This document shows, in pieces, positions 27,695 to 35,992 of a DNA stretch of 64,000 bases. A program made the translations under genes and the position numbers. Under the pieces are notes generated by a model. It was not told the DNA's origin. It searched no databases and was given only the letters and a program-made list of their open reading frames with translations. The stretch is taken from assembly GCA_000212915.1 (NCBI GenBank), contig CM001167.1, positions 2,906,780-2,970,779 on the forward strand. Reading direction: 5' to 3'. Numbering within the stretch: position 1 is the stretch's first letter; each line of letters opens with the position of its first letter. Source of the stretch: Bacteroides coprosuis DSM 18011 (lineage in GTDB: Bacteria; Bacteroidota; Bacteroidia; Bacteroidales; Bacteroidaceae).

Positions 27695-29089
27695 ATGAAG
27701 TATAGAATCGAAAAAGACACAATGGGTGAAGTAAAAGTTCCTGCAGATAAATACTGGGGAGCCCAAACTGAAAGATCAAGAAACAACTTTAAAATAGGAC
27801 CATCGGGTTCTATGCCCAAAGAGATTATTTATGCCTTCGCCTATCTAAAGAAAGCAGCTGCCTACGCCAATTGTGACCTAGGAGTATTACCTACTGAAAA
27901 AAGAGATTTAATAGCCAAAGTTTGCGATGAAATTCTTGAAGGCAAGTTAGATGACCAGTTTCCTTTAGTAATTTGGCAAACAGGATCGGGAACTCAAAGT
28001 AACATGAATGTTAATGAAGTGATATCCAAGAGAGCTTCTATTTTGGCTGGACATAGTATAGATGAAAAGAGTTTAATTCACCCCAATGATGATGTAAACA
28101 AATCTCAATCGTCAAATGATACCTACCCTACTGCATTAAATATTGCAGCTTATAAAAAGATTATTGAAAAAACATTGGTGGGTGCTTCTGCATTACAAGA
28201 TGCTCTAGATAAAAAAGCTAAGGCTTATAAGGACATCGTTAAAATAGGAAGAACACATTTACAAGATGCCACTCCATTAACACTAGGACAAGAGTTTTCT
28301 GGTTATGCCATGCAAGTGTGCAATGCCATTAAAGCGATAGAAGTAACTCTTCCTCATTTATCTCAACTTGCCTTGGGCGGAACAGCTGTAGGTACAGGAT
28401 TAAATGCACCCAAAGGATATGATGTAAAAGTAGCAGAGTATATTTCTAAGTTTACAGGAATCCCATTTATTACTGCTCCCAATAAATTTGAAGCTTTGGC
28501 AGCCAATGATGCAGTAGTAGGCACTCATGGAGCCTTAAACCAACTAGCTGTAGCTCTATTTAAAATAGCTCAGGATATTAGAATGTTAGGCTCAGGTCCA
28601 CGCTCAGGCATAGGTGAATTGCATCTTCCCGAAAATGAACCAGGTTCATCTATCATGCCAGGTAAGGTAAACCCAACACAAAATGAAGCTTTAACAATGG
28701 TTTGTGCTCAAGTAATGGGGAACCAAACGACTATAACATTTGCTGGTGCTAATGGTAATTATGAACTAAACGTATTTAAGCCTGTTATTGCAGCCAACTT
28801 CTTACAGTCGGCAGAACTATTAGGCGATGCTTGTATATCTTTTACAGAACACTGCGTAACTGGCATTGAACCCAACTTAAACAGAATTAAGGAGCTTGTA
28901 AACAACTCTCTTATGCTTGTTACGGCTTTAAATACACATATAGGGTATGAAAAATCTGCTCAAATAGCAAAGACTGCTCACAAAAATGGAACGACACTAA
29001 GAGAAGAAGCGATCTCCTCTGGCTTCCTAACAGCTGAAGAGTTTGACAAATGGGTAAAACCTGAAAATATGGTAGGTAATTTAAAGTAG
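27695..29089 (+). CDS. fumC: Class II fumarate hydratase
   Basis: A 464-residue homotetrameric enzyme interconverting fumarate and malate. WGAQTERS (about 23-30), [16 protein letters not shown] (about 95-110), the catalytic region [31 protein letters not shown], and the superfamily signature [10 protein letters not shown] (317-326) are all intact. The QTGSGTQSN segment favours fumarase over aspartase. In an anaerobic Bacteroidales cell it would mainly supply fumarate for respiration. The gene is monocistronic, with a strong terminator directly behind. Confidence 0.96.
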   Translation: MKYRIEKDTMGEVKVPADKYWGAQTERSRNNFKIGPSGSMPKEIIYAFAYLKKAAAYANCDLGVLPTEKRDLIAKVCDEILEGKLDDQFPLVIWQTGSGTQSNMNVNEVISKRASILAGHSIDEKSLIHPNDDVNKSQSSNDTYPTALNIAAYKKIIEKTLVGASALQDALDKKAKAYKDIVKIGRTHLQDATPLTLGQEFSGYAMQVCNAIKAIEVTLPHLSQLALGGTAVGTGLNAPKGYDVKVAEYISKFTGIPFITAPNKFEALAANDAVVGTHGALNQLAVALFKIAQDIRMLGSGPRSGIGELHLPENEPGSSIMPGKVNPTQNEALTMVCAQVMGNQTTITFAGANGNYELNVFKPVIAANFLQSAELLGDACISFTEHCVTGIEPNLNRIKELVNNSLMLVTALNTHIGYEKSAQIAKTAHKNGTTLREEAISSGFLTAEEFDKWVKPENMVGNLK

Positions 29090-29101
29090 ATGAGATACCA
29101 A

Positions 29102-29127
29102 AAAGGACTGCAATTGCAGTCCTTTTT
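29102..29127 (+). terminator. Intrinsic terminator after fumC
   Basis: A perfect palindrome of AAAGGACTGCAA and its complement, followed by T residues, 13 bases after the fumC stop. It may also serve the convergent gene ending at 29128. Confidence 0.9.
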
Positions 29128-29592
29128 TCAATTTGAATTTCTATTCTTTCCTCCCCTACCTCTTTGATGCATTCCTCTTATAATTTCTCTATGGAATTTA
29201 GCCTCAGCCTTCATTACATCATAGATCTTTTGGTTGGATATGATATCCTTATATTTTTTATAGTATTCTAGTTCTAATTCAGCATTCTCTTTTCGGAGCA
29301 AATAGATTTTAGTAAGGGTTTCATCATACTCTTTTTCTGTCAATCCATTTTTCGCACTTTTCATTAATCTATTAATTTCCTTACCATTCTCCCGTTTTTT
29401 ACTTTGTAACTCAAAAAACAGCTTAAAGAAAGCACTTGATTCAACAGTTGTTAAACCAGCTTGCTCGGTGATATACTCCTGCTGCTTCTTGTTAAACTCC
29501 TGAGGTGACAATCTTTGTGGACATACGGCATTAGCTTTTAATACAGTAAAAGAGCTAAGTACTATAATAAAACAAGCAATATATTTTTTCAT
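29128..29592 (-). CDS. Small periplasmic helical protein
   Basis: A 154-residue exported protein with a signal peptide (residues 1-20, ending LKANA). The mature part is almost wholly helical and charged (LSPQEFNKKQQEYITEQAGL, KIYLLRKENAELELEYYKKY), broadly like Spy/CpxP periplasmic proteins in shape but without their LTxxQ signature that I can see, and ends with a Gly/Arg-rich tail. It is the last gene of a sigma factor/anti-sigma cluster, so it may be a member of that factor's regulon or an accessory sensor. The role is unknown. Confidence 0.7.
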   Translation of the reverse strand: MKKYIACFIIVLSSFTVLKANAVCPQRLSPQEFNKKQQEYITEQAGLTTVESSAFFKLFFELQSKKRENGKEINRLMKSAKNGLTEKEYDETLTKIYLLRKENAELELEYYKKYKDIISNQKIYDVMKAEAKFHREIIRGMHQRGRGGKNRNSN

Positions 29593-29602
29593 AATAATAT
29601 TA

Positions 29603-29956
29603 TTATTCTGAATAATTAGTTAAATACACGTGTAAGGAATAATCATCAAACAGAGCCCCATCAACCGTTTCTTGAATAAATTCATCGGAAACGTCTTCAA
29701 TATTATAATTAGTAGCTAAATCAATCATTTTCTCTTTTTGAGGCATCATTACTCTTATGATTAAAGCTGCACCAATAAATACAGCAGCCAAATAAACAAG
29801 AGGTTTCAGTTTATCCCATCGAGTAACACTTGGCAGCTCTTGCTCTATCAATTCTTTTTTAGGGAGCTGACTCATTATGTTATCTGTTAGACTATCAAAA
29901 TAATCCTCTGGTACACGGAAAGTATCTTTACTTTTTAAATCATCTATCTTTTTCAT
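29603..29956 (-). CDS. Single-pass membrane protein, probable anti-sigma partner
   Basis: A 117-residue protein: a cytoplasmic N-terminus of about 50 residues (DTFRVPEDYFDSLTDNIM), one membrane helix (about 51-69, PLVYLAAVFIGAALIIRVMM), and a short acidic periplasmic C-terminus. It directly follows an ECF sigma gene, the place of an anti-sigma factor, but it has no zinc-binding ZAS motif. Proteins of this layout are common next to ECF sigma genes in Bacteroidota. The anti-sigma role is an inference from position and topology. Confidence 0.7.
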   Translation of the reverse strand: MKKIDDLKSKDTFRVPEDYFDSLTDNIMSQLPKKELIEQELPSVTRWDKLKPLVYLAAVFIGAALIIRVMMPQKEKMIDLATNYNIEDVSDEFIQETVDGALFDDYSLHVYLTNYSE

Positions 29957-30004
29957 ATCTATATACCTCCTCTTTATAGTTAGATAAGAATTATAGTAAA
30001 AGGT

Positions 30005-30568
30005 TTAATCAAGGTTGCTAATAAATTCTTCAATCTTTTTTACGGCATGATGATAGGACGCCTTTAAAGCTCCTACTGTCGTTCCCAAAATTCTAGAAAT
30101 CTCTGTATACTTCAAGTCATCGTAGTATTTCATAAGAAACACAATACGTTGCTTATCAGGAAGCTTCATTATAGCTTTTTGAAGTTGTACATCCAACTCC
30201 TTACCATCAAAATAGGGATCACTCTTCAATACGTTTTCTAGTCCTAATTCTGGATTATCTATTTCGACAGAATATTTTTCTTTATGTTTTGAGATAAATG
30301 TTAAGCTCTCATTAACAGCAATCCGATACAGCCAAGTTGATAATTTAGCATCACCTCTAAAGGATTCTAGATTTAGCCAAGCTTTCAAAAATGTATTTTG
30401 GAGAACATCATCTGCATTTTCATGCGTAAGAACTATTCTTCTTATGTGCCAATACAAAGGCTTGCTATAGAGTGAAACAAGAGCTCTAAACCCTAATTCA
30501 AGAGTCTCTGGCTCCTGAATTAACAATATAATCTGCTCTTCATTAAAATTTTTCTCCATATTACTCAA
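30005..30568 (-). CDS. ECF-type RNA polymerase sigma factor
   Basis: A 187-residue group IV sigma factor. Region 2 contains HENADDVLQNTFLKAWLNL (about 50-70) and GDAKLSTWLYRIAVNE for -10 recognition. Region 4 contains LPDKQRIVFLMKYYDDLKYT and the helix-turn-helix RILGTTVGALKASYHHAVKK for -35 recognition. It is followed by a candidate membrane anti-sigma and a small periplasmic protein, an envelope-signal-type arrangement. It lies 13 bases after rnz and is probably co-transcribed with it. Confidence 0.93.
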   Translation of the reverse strand: MSNMEKNFNEEQIILLIQEPETLELGFRALVSLYSKPLYWHIRRIVLTHENADDVLQNTFLKAWLNLESFRGDAKLSTWLYRIAVNESLTFISKHKEKYSVEIDNPELGLENVLKSDPYFDGKELDVQLQKAIMKLPDKQRIVFLMKYYDDLKYTEISRILGTTVGALKASYHHAVKKIEEFISNLD

Positions 30569-30581
30569 TTAGTAATTAAAA

Positions 30582-31499
30582 CTATTCAACAACATAAGTT
30601 TTAAGTTCTTCGGCTATCTCTACAATAGGAAAAATAGCATTCGCTTCAGTCAATAATATATTTTCATTAGGATATCTTGCAGAAAAATGACCGATAAGTA
30701 ATTGCTTTACCTCAGCTTTCAAAGCTATTGTTGCTGCTTGTTCAGCAGTAGAATGATAGGTTTGATTAGCTCTTACTTTCTCTGAGTTAGCAAAAGTTGC
30801 CTCATGAAACAATAAATCACACCCTTTTATTAATTCTATTATTGGTGGGTTATAAGCTGTATCTGAACAATAAGCATAACTTCTAGGCAATGCAGCTGGT
30901 TTTGTTAAAACAGCATTCGATATAACTTCACCATCAGGGGTAATATAATCAAATCCTGCTTTCAACCTATTCATTTCATAAGTAGGAACATTATAAAAAT
31001 CGACCTGTTCTCTGATAATATGATTTAAACCAATCTTTTCTTGAAATAAAAAACCAGAACAAGGCATCCTGTGCTTTAAAGGAATGGTAGTAACCTGCAA
31101 TGACCGATCTTCATAGATCAGTGAAGATTTTTTAGTGTCATATTCCTTAAAGAACACTTGGTAAGACAACGGATTACAAAAGAAGTCCAAAGCAGGTTTC
31201 ATCACAGCCTCCAAACCTTTGGGAGCATGGATATATAAATCGGCTGTACGACCTAGTAATCCAAATGTAGAAATCAATCCCATCAGCCCAAAACAGTGAT
31301 CTCCATGTAAATGGGATATAAAGATATGCCCTAGTCTAGAGAATTTCAACTTTGCTTTTCTGAATTGAAGCTGTGTACCTTCTCCACAATCTATTATAAA
31401 CAGTTTATCCCTAAAATTTACGACCTGAGAAGTTTGGTTATGTTTTGTTGTTGGAAGTGCAGAGCCACAACCCAAGATAGTTACTTCAAATTTATCCAT
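30582..31499 (-). CDS. rnz: Ribonuclease Z
   Basis: A 305-residue metallo-beta-lactamase-fold endonuclease that matures tRNA 3' ends. The zinc motif HLHGDH is at residues 63-68, with further ligands in CSDTAYNPPI (Asp about 213) and the C-terminal IGHFSARYPN (His about 271). GCGSALPTTKHNQTS near the N-terminus and the exosite/linker region are typical. The length matches the short RNase Z form. The gene appears to lead the sigma-factor operon. Confidence 0.95.
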   Translation of the reverse strand: MDKFEVTILGCGSALPTTKHNQTSQVVNFRDKLFIIDCGEGTQLQFRKAKLKFSRLGHIFISHLHGDHCFGLMGLISTFGLLGRTADLYIHAPKGLEAVMKPALDFFCNPLSYQVFFKEYDTKKSSLIYEDRSLQVTTIPLKHRMPCSGFLFQEKIGLNHIIREQVDFYNVPTYEMNRLKAGFDYITPDGEVISNAVLTKPAALPRSYAYCSDTAYNPPIIELIKGCDLLFHEATFANSEKVRANQTYHSTAEQAATIALKAEVKQLLIGHFSARYPNENILLTEANAIFPIVEIAEELKTYVVE

Positions 31500-31550
31500 T
31501 AATTATCATTCGTTTTAACAAAGATAAAATTCTTTCTGGAGTTGATAAAT

Positions 31551-31583
31551 AAAAAAGGCATTTACCGCTTGGTAAATGCCTTT
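31551..31583 (-). terminator. Intrinsic terminator after rpsA
   Basis: Stem GGCATTTACC / GGTAAATGCC with a four-base loop, flanked by A and T runs that give a T tract on the minus strand. It lies 33 bases beyond the rpsA stop. Confidence 0.88.
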
Positions 31584-31615
31584 ATATACTTAATTAAAAG
31601 ATATTCTAACAGAAA

Positions 31616-33409
31616 TTAGTTTTTACCTTCTAATTTTTCTTTTAACTCAGCAAGTGCATCAATATCACCTAGTGTAGTTGAAGCAGCTTGGTTTTGCATT
31701 GGAGTATTATCTCTCTTAGGAGCAGATTTCTTAGAAGACTTTCTAACTTCTTGTCTATCTTCTTCTGGTTGAACAGCTGCATCTTCAAAAATACGGCTGT
31801 GAGAAAGAATAATACGTTTTGCATCCTTATTGAATTCGATAACCTTGAATTCTAGTTTTTCTTCAAGTTGAGCTTGAGAACCATCTTCTTTAACTAGATG
31901 TTTTGGAGTAGCAAAACCTTCAACACCATAAGGAAGAGCAATTACAGCACCTTTATCAAGCATTTCGATAATAGTACCTTCATGTACTGAACCTACAGTA
32001 AATACAGTTTCGAATACATCCCATGGATTTTCTTCTAGTTGTTTGTGGCCTAAGCTTAAACGACGATTTTCTTTGTCGATTTCAAGAACTACGATTTCAA
32101 GATCAGCACCTAGTTGAGTAAACTCAGATGGGTGTTTGATTTTCTTAGTCCAAGATAGGTCAGAGATGTGTACAAGACCATCTACACCTTCTTCGATTTC
32201 TACAAAGATACCAAAGTTAGTAAAGTTACGTACTTTAGCTACGTGTTTAGAACCAACAGGATATTTTTCTTCGATAGTTTCCCAAGGATCTTGTTTAAGT
32301 TGTTTGATACCTAAAGACATCTTACGTTCTTCACGGTCTAGAGTCAAGATAACAGCTTCTACTTCATCACCAACTTTCATAAAGTCTTGTGCAGAACGTA
32401 AGTGTTGTGACCAAGACATTTCTGAAACGTGGATAAGACCTTCAACACCTGCAGCGATTTCAACGAAAGCACCATAGTCAGCCATAACCACAACTTTACC
32501 TTTAACTTTATCACCAACTTTAAGATTTTCATCAAGAGAATCCCATGGATGAGGAGTAAGTTGTTTAAGACCAAGAGCGATACGTTTTTTCTGATCATCA
32601 AAATCAAGAATAACAACGTTCAATTTTTGATCTAGTTCAACAACTTCTTTTGGATCGCTTACGCGGCCCCAAGAAAGGTCTGTAATATGAATAAGACCGT
32701 CTACGCCACCAAGGTCGATGAATACACCATAAGATGTAATGTTTTTAACGGTACCTTCAAGAACTTGACCTTTTTCAAGCTTGCTGATAATTTCTTTTTT
32801 CTGTTGTTCAAGTTCAGCTTCGATAAGAGCTTTGTGAGAAACAACAACGTTTTTGAATTCTTGGTTGATCTTAACCACCTTGAATTCCATAGTTTTACCA
32901 ACGAATACATCGTAATCACGAATAGGACGAACGTCGATTTGAGAACCTGGTAAGAATGCTTCAATACCAAATACGTCAACGATCATACCACCCTTAGTAC
33001 GACATTTGATAAATCCTTTAATTACTGCTTCATTTTCTAGAGCTTCGTTAACACGCTCCCATGCACGAGCAGCACGTGCCTTTTTGTGAGACAAAACAAG
33101 TTGTCCTTTTTTGTCTTCCTGACTTTCGATGTATACTTCTACAGTATCACCAACTTTTAGTTCAGGATTGTAACGGAATTCATTTAGAGAAATGATACCA
33201 TCAGATTTGTAACCGATATTTACAACAACTTCACGTTTGTTCATAGCAATTACAACACCGTCAACAACTTCACGTTCGCTTACTTTGTTTAAAGTGTCAT
33301 CATAAGCTTTTGCTAGGCTTTCACGGTCAATAGCTGTAGTAGTTTCTCCGCTTTCGTAAGCATCCCAATTGAAGTCTTCAATAGGAGCTACATTTTTTAA
33401 ATTTTCCAT
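31616..33409 (-). CDS. rpsA: 30S ribosomal protein S1
   Basis: A 597-residue RNA-binding protein of the small subunit that recruits mRNA. This matters in Bacteroidota, where Shine-Dalgarno pairing is little used. About six S1 OB-fold repeats run from about residue 40 to 545. The repeat hallmarks are easily seen: GQVLEGTVKNITSYGVFIDL and VDGLIHITDLSWGRVSDP, GDKVKGKVVVMADYGAFVEI, VEGLIHVSEMSWSQHLRS, and VRNFTNFGIFVEIEEGVDGL. The basic C-terminal tail (RKSSKKSAPKRD) is outside the repeats. A strong promoter lies upstream. Confidence 0.97.
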   Translation of the reverse strand: MENLKNVAPIEDFNWDAYESGETTTAIDRESLAKAYDDTLNKVSEREVVDGVVIAMNKREVVVNIGYKSDGIISLNEFRYNPELKVGDTVEVYIESQEDKKGQLVLSHKKARAARAWERVNEALENEAVIKGFIKCRTKGGMIVDVFGIEAFLPGSQIDVRPIRDYDVFVGKTMEFKVVKINQEFKNVVVSHKALIEAELEQQKKEIISKLEKGQVLEGTVKNITSYGVFIDLGGVDGLIHITDLSWGRVSDPKEVVELDQKLNVVILDFDDQKKRIALGLKQLTPHPWDSLDENLKVGDKVKGKVVVMADYGAFVEIAAGVEGLIHVSEMSWSQHLRSAQDFMKVGDEVEAVILTLDREERKMSLGIKQLKQDPWETIEEKYPVGSKHVAKVRNFTNFGIFVEIEEGVDGLVHISDLSWTKKIKHPSEFTQLGADLEIVVLEIDKENRRLSLGHKQLEENPWDVFETVFTVGSVHEGTIIEMLDKGAVIALPYGVEGFATPKHLVKEDGSQAQLEEKLEFKVIEFNKDAKRIILSHSRIFEDAAVQPEEDRQEVRKSSKKSAPKRDNTPMQNQAASTTLGDIDALAELKEKLEGKN

Positions 33410-33474
33410 TAATAATTAATTGTTAATAAATACTTTAATTCGATTAGACATTATATTGATCTATAAATCGGGTG

Positions 33475-33505
33475 CAAAAATACAATTATTCGGGCAAACA
33501 ACAAA
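33475..33505 (-). promoter_or_regulatory. Promoter of rpsA
   Basis: The -33 box TTTG (33505-33502) and -7 box TATTTTTG (33482-33475) are separated by exactly 19 bases, a full match to the Bacteroides TTTG-N19-TAnnTTTG promoter. It implies a leader of about 60 nt before the rpsA start. Confidence 0.82.
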
Positions 33506-33621
33506 AGACTATACCCTAAAAATCCACAAAAAGGCTAGATTATTAACTGATAAACAAATCTATAGTTCTATCTTTTCATAAATACCCCCATTATCAACAG
33601 ATAGAATATTCATAAACAATT

Positions 33622-35820
33622 CTATCTATTAAATAATTCAAAGGTTATCTTGGCCCCCATTTTAAAGTTTTTCCAGTTTGAATTAGACACAAAGACTCCA
33701 AAATCAAAGACATGAGTCCCTATACCGTACCCCACTTCAATATAAGGCTGCAATTGATTCATTACCAAAGCATTTACATATATACGTTCATTTATAACCG
33801 AACGTGTATATTTACGTAAATGAGGCAATAATAAAAACGGAGCCTCATAAACCATATTACCACGTATATACCACTGAGAAGCATTATACCATCGACGATC
33901 TAATATTTGAAAAGCTCCACCAATGTCATCATTCCAACCTGCTGGTAAGTTATTCTTAGCAAAGTATACGAAGTCAACGAAGTACAATTGCTCTTGATTA
34001 GTAAACATACCTCCCCCTAAACGGGTATAAAGAGTCCTCATCATAGTAAGTGGAATTTTATACTGAATATCCAATTCAATACGCTCATGTGCTCCAGTTG
34101 CTCCGAGAAAGCCTTTAATACTTCTCTCCCAGTCTAATACAAAAGTAGGGTATTTAGAGTAAAGATTTACCTTTCTATCTCCGTTCATATAATAATACTG
34201 ACCAGGAGTCCAAGCCAATCTTATCCTTGGTGCCACACTAACATATCTACCACTAAATTTTTCTCCTAGGTTAATAGAATCTAGCACACCTTTGGCAGCA
34301 CTAGTACGCTTATTAGCAGAAAGCCCAAAGTCAATATTAAGACCATTAACAACCTCCCAGGTATTCATAAAATCTACATATAGATTTTTGAAGTAGTTTA
34401 ATTCATATTTCTCAAACTGAATAGTATCTGTTTCATTCTTTAAGTCTTCTAAAACTTCACTACTATATATTCGGTTACCATTCCCAACATTCAATTGGAA
34501 CCCAACTCTTTTTTTAGGCCAATACATAAAATCAGAATAGGCTTTCCAGTAAAATTCTTTTCTTTTAAAGTTATAACCAATAGTCGGCCGTACCCTCAGC
34601 AATCTATCATTACTAAAAACTCTACTGTATTTTATTTTATGTTTATAGGTAAAGCCATCACTACCACTGTAGCTTAAAAGGAATGGGTTTAGTAATGGGG
34701 AAAATTTTACCGTACCAACATCGTATAAATCCAAAGTATAATCACTTATCAAGAAATCCCCAACCTCACCCCAAAATGCTGCGGATTTTTTCTTCTTTGT
34801 ATCTACAACCTTCATAGTTGTATCTTTATCTGCTTCAAATTCATCATATAAGACTTCTTCATCTTTTGTCAAAGGTAGCATTCTATATTCGGAGAAGTCA
34901 TCTTCCTTTTTCTCAACCTTAGTAGTATCTTTAAATTGGAATGTGTACAATTGGGTTAAATCATATTTATTCTTTTTTTGGGGAGGAATGATATCTTTTG
35001 TTTTCTTAATTTCTATATCATCATACTTCATTACCGCATCATAAGTACCCACCACCTTGTTCCACATAAATCGCAATGTAGCGTCTATATGATAATCAAG
35101 AGGGAGAAACTCATCGGAATTTCCAACCTCACCTAATCTAATATAACAAGTTGCACTTAAGTACTCAGAACGTCCAAAGAATTCTAATTCACGAATACTC
35201 CATACCTTATCACTAACAATCAGATAACCTCTTACTAATTGATAGCTTTTACTCTTGGGTATAAATCTTATTGTAAATTCTAAATGTCCGCCCACACCTC
35301 TATCAACTCTTTCCAACTTATACTTATAGTATTTCTTGGCCTCTTTATTTATTGGCGATATTAGTTTTTCTTTTAATAATGCTGGAGAATAAACATTTAT
35401 ATTAAAATATCTCAAGATATTAGCACTAGCGCCTTTTAGTCGAGGTGTAGTTCCTGTAATAGCCTTTACTCTTTGATCATAGATGTCAGGGGCAGTATAG
35501 TGCAGATCACTATATGTTTCTAATATATATTTACGCACATTACCACGAGGTCTGAACATAGCAGGTAAATATCGTAACAATAAGTTTTTTCTTACAACAT
35601 CAATCTTTGTCTTTACATATAAATCAGCATCATACTCACTGATAGCTGTTTCATAAAATGGAGCATAAAAGGATACGTTGTTCATTATAGAGTCAACGCA
35701 ATAGGGTGTAATATCTAGTGAAGGGACATCTCTCATACTCTTATTCTGGGCTAATAGCTCTCCCACGAATAACAGTAATACAAGCAAACAATATGTCCGT
35801 TTTACAAAAGACTTCTTCAT
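33622..35820 (-). CDS. DUF5686 family outer-membrane protein
   Basis: A 732-residue exported protein (signal peptide to about residue 24, ELLAQ). The N-terminal soluble part (25-330) includes FNINVYSPALLKEKLISPIN and the conserved VRGYLIVSDKVWSIRELEFF. The C-terminal 350 residues look like a beta barrel with alternating aromatic strands (FSNDRLLRVRPTIGYNFKRK, YIEVGYGIGTHVFDFGVF). The family often starts with a carboxypeptidase-like regulatory domain; that domain is absent here, so this is the short form. The gene is monocistronic and of unknown function. Confidence 0.85.
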   Translation of the reverse strand: MKKSFVKRTYCLLVLLLFVGELLAQNKSMRDVPSLDITPYCVDSIMNNVSFYAPFYETAISEYDADLYVKTKIDVVRKNLLLRYLPAMFRPRGNVRKYILETYSDLHYTAPDIYDQRVKAITGTTPRLKGASANILRYFNINVYSPALLKEKLISPINKEAKKYYKYKLERVDRGVGGHLEFTIRFIPKSKSYQLVRGYLIVSDKVWSIRELEFFGRSEYLSATCYIRLGEVGNSDEFLPLDYHIDATLRFMWNKVVGTYDAVMKYDDIEIKKTKDIIPPQKKNKYDLTQLYTFQFKDTTKVEKKEDDFSEYRMLPLTKDEEVLYDEFEADKDTTMKVVDTKKKKSAAFWGEVGDFLISDYTLDLYDVGTVKFSPLLNPFLLSYSGSDGFTYKHKIKYSRVFSNDRLLRVRPTIGYNFKRKEFYWKAYSDFMYWPKKRVGFQLNVGNGNRIYSSEVLEDLKNETDTIQFEKYELNYFKNLYVDFMNTWEVVNGLNIDFGLSANKRTSAAKGVLDSINLGEKFSGRYVSVAPRIRLAWTPGQYYYMNGDRKVNLYSKYPTFVLDWERSIKGFLGATGAHERIELDIQYKIPLTMMRTLYTRLGGGMFTNQEQLYFVDFVYFAKNNLPAGWNDDIGGAFQILDRRWYNASQWYIRGNMVYEAPFLLLPHLRKYTRSVINERIYVNALVMNQLQPYIEVGYGIGTHVFDFGVFVSNSNWKNFKMGAKITFELFNR

Positions 35821-35955
35821 ATTATAACAAATATAGCTATTTTCTAAAATATAAACATTTATACATAGGGTTTATTTAGGACTAAATACTTATACAGATT
35901 TCAACCATTTTCACATTACATCTATTTTTTAGGAGTATAATTCATTTAATTACAT

Positions 35956-35963
35956 TATTTTTG
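35956..35963 (+). promoter_or_regulatory. -7 element for glnN
   Basis: TATTTTTG, 29 bases before the glnN ATG, in the interval divergent from the DUF5686 gene. No TTTG -33 box at normal spacing, as would fit an activator-dependent promoter. Confidence 0.45.
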
Positions 35964-35992
35964 TCAACAACCCCTTAATATAACATACCAAA

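Noticed and set aside
33601-33629. Inverted repeat AGATAGAAT/ATTCTATCT at the end of the DUF5686 gene
   Set aside because: The arms are short and AT-rich and overlap the stop codon; no T run follows, so a terminator is not supported.
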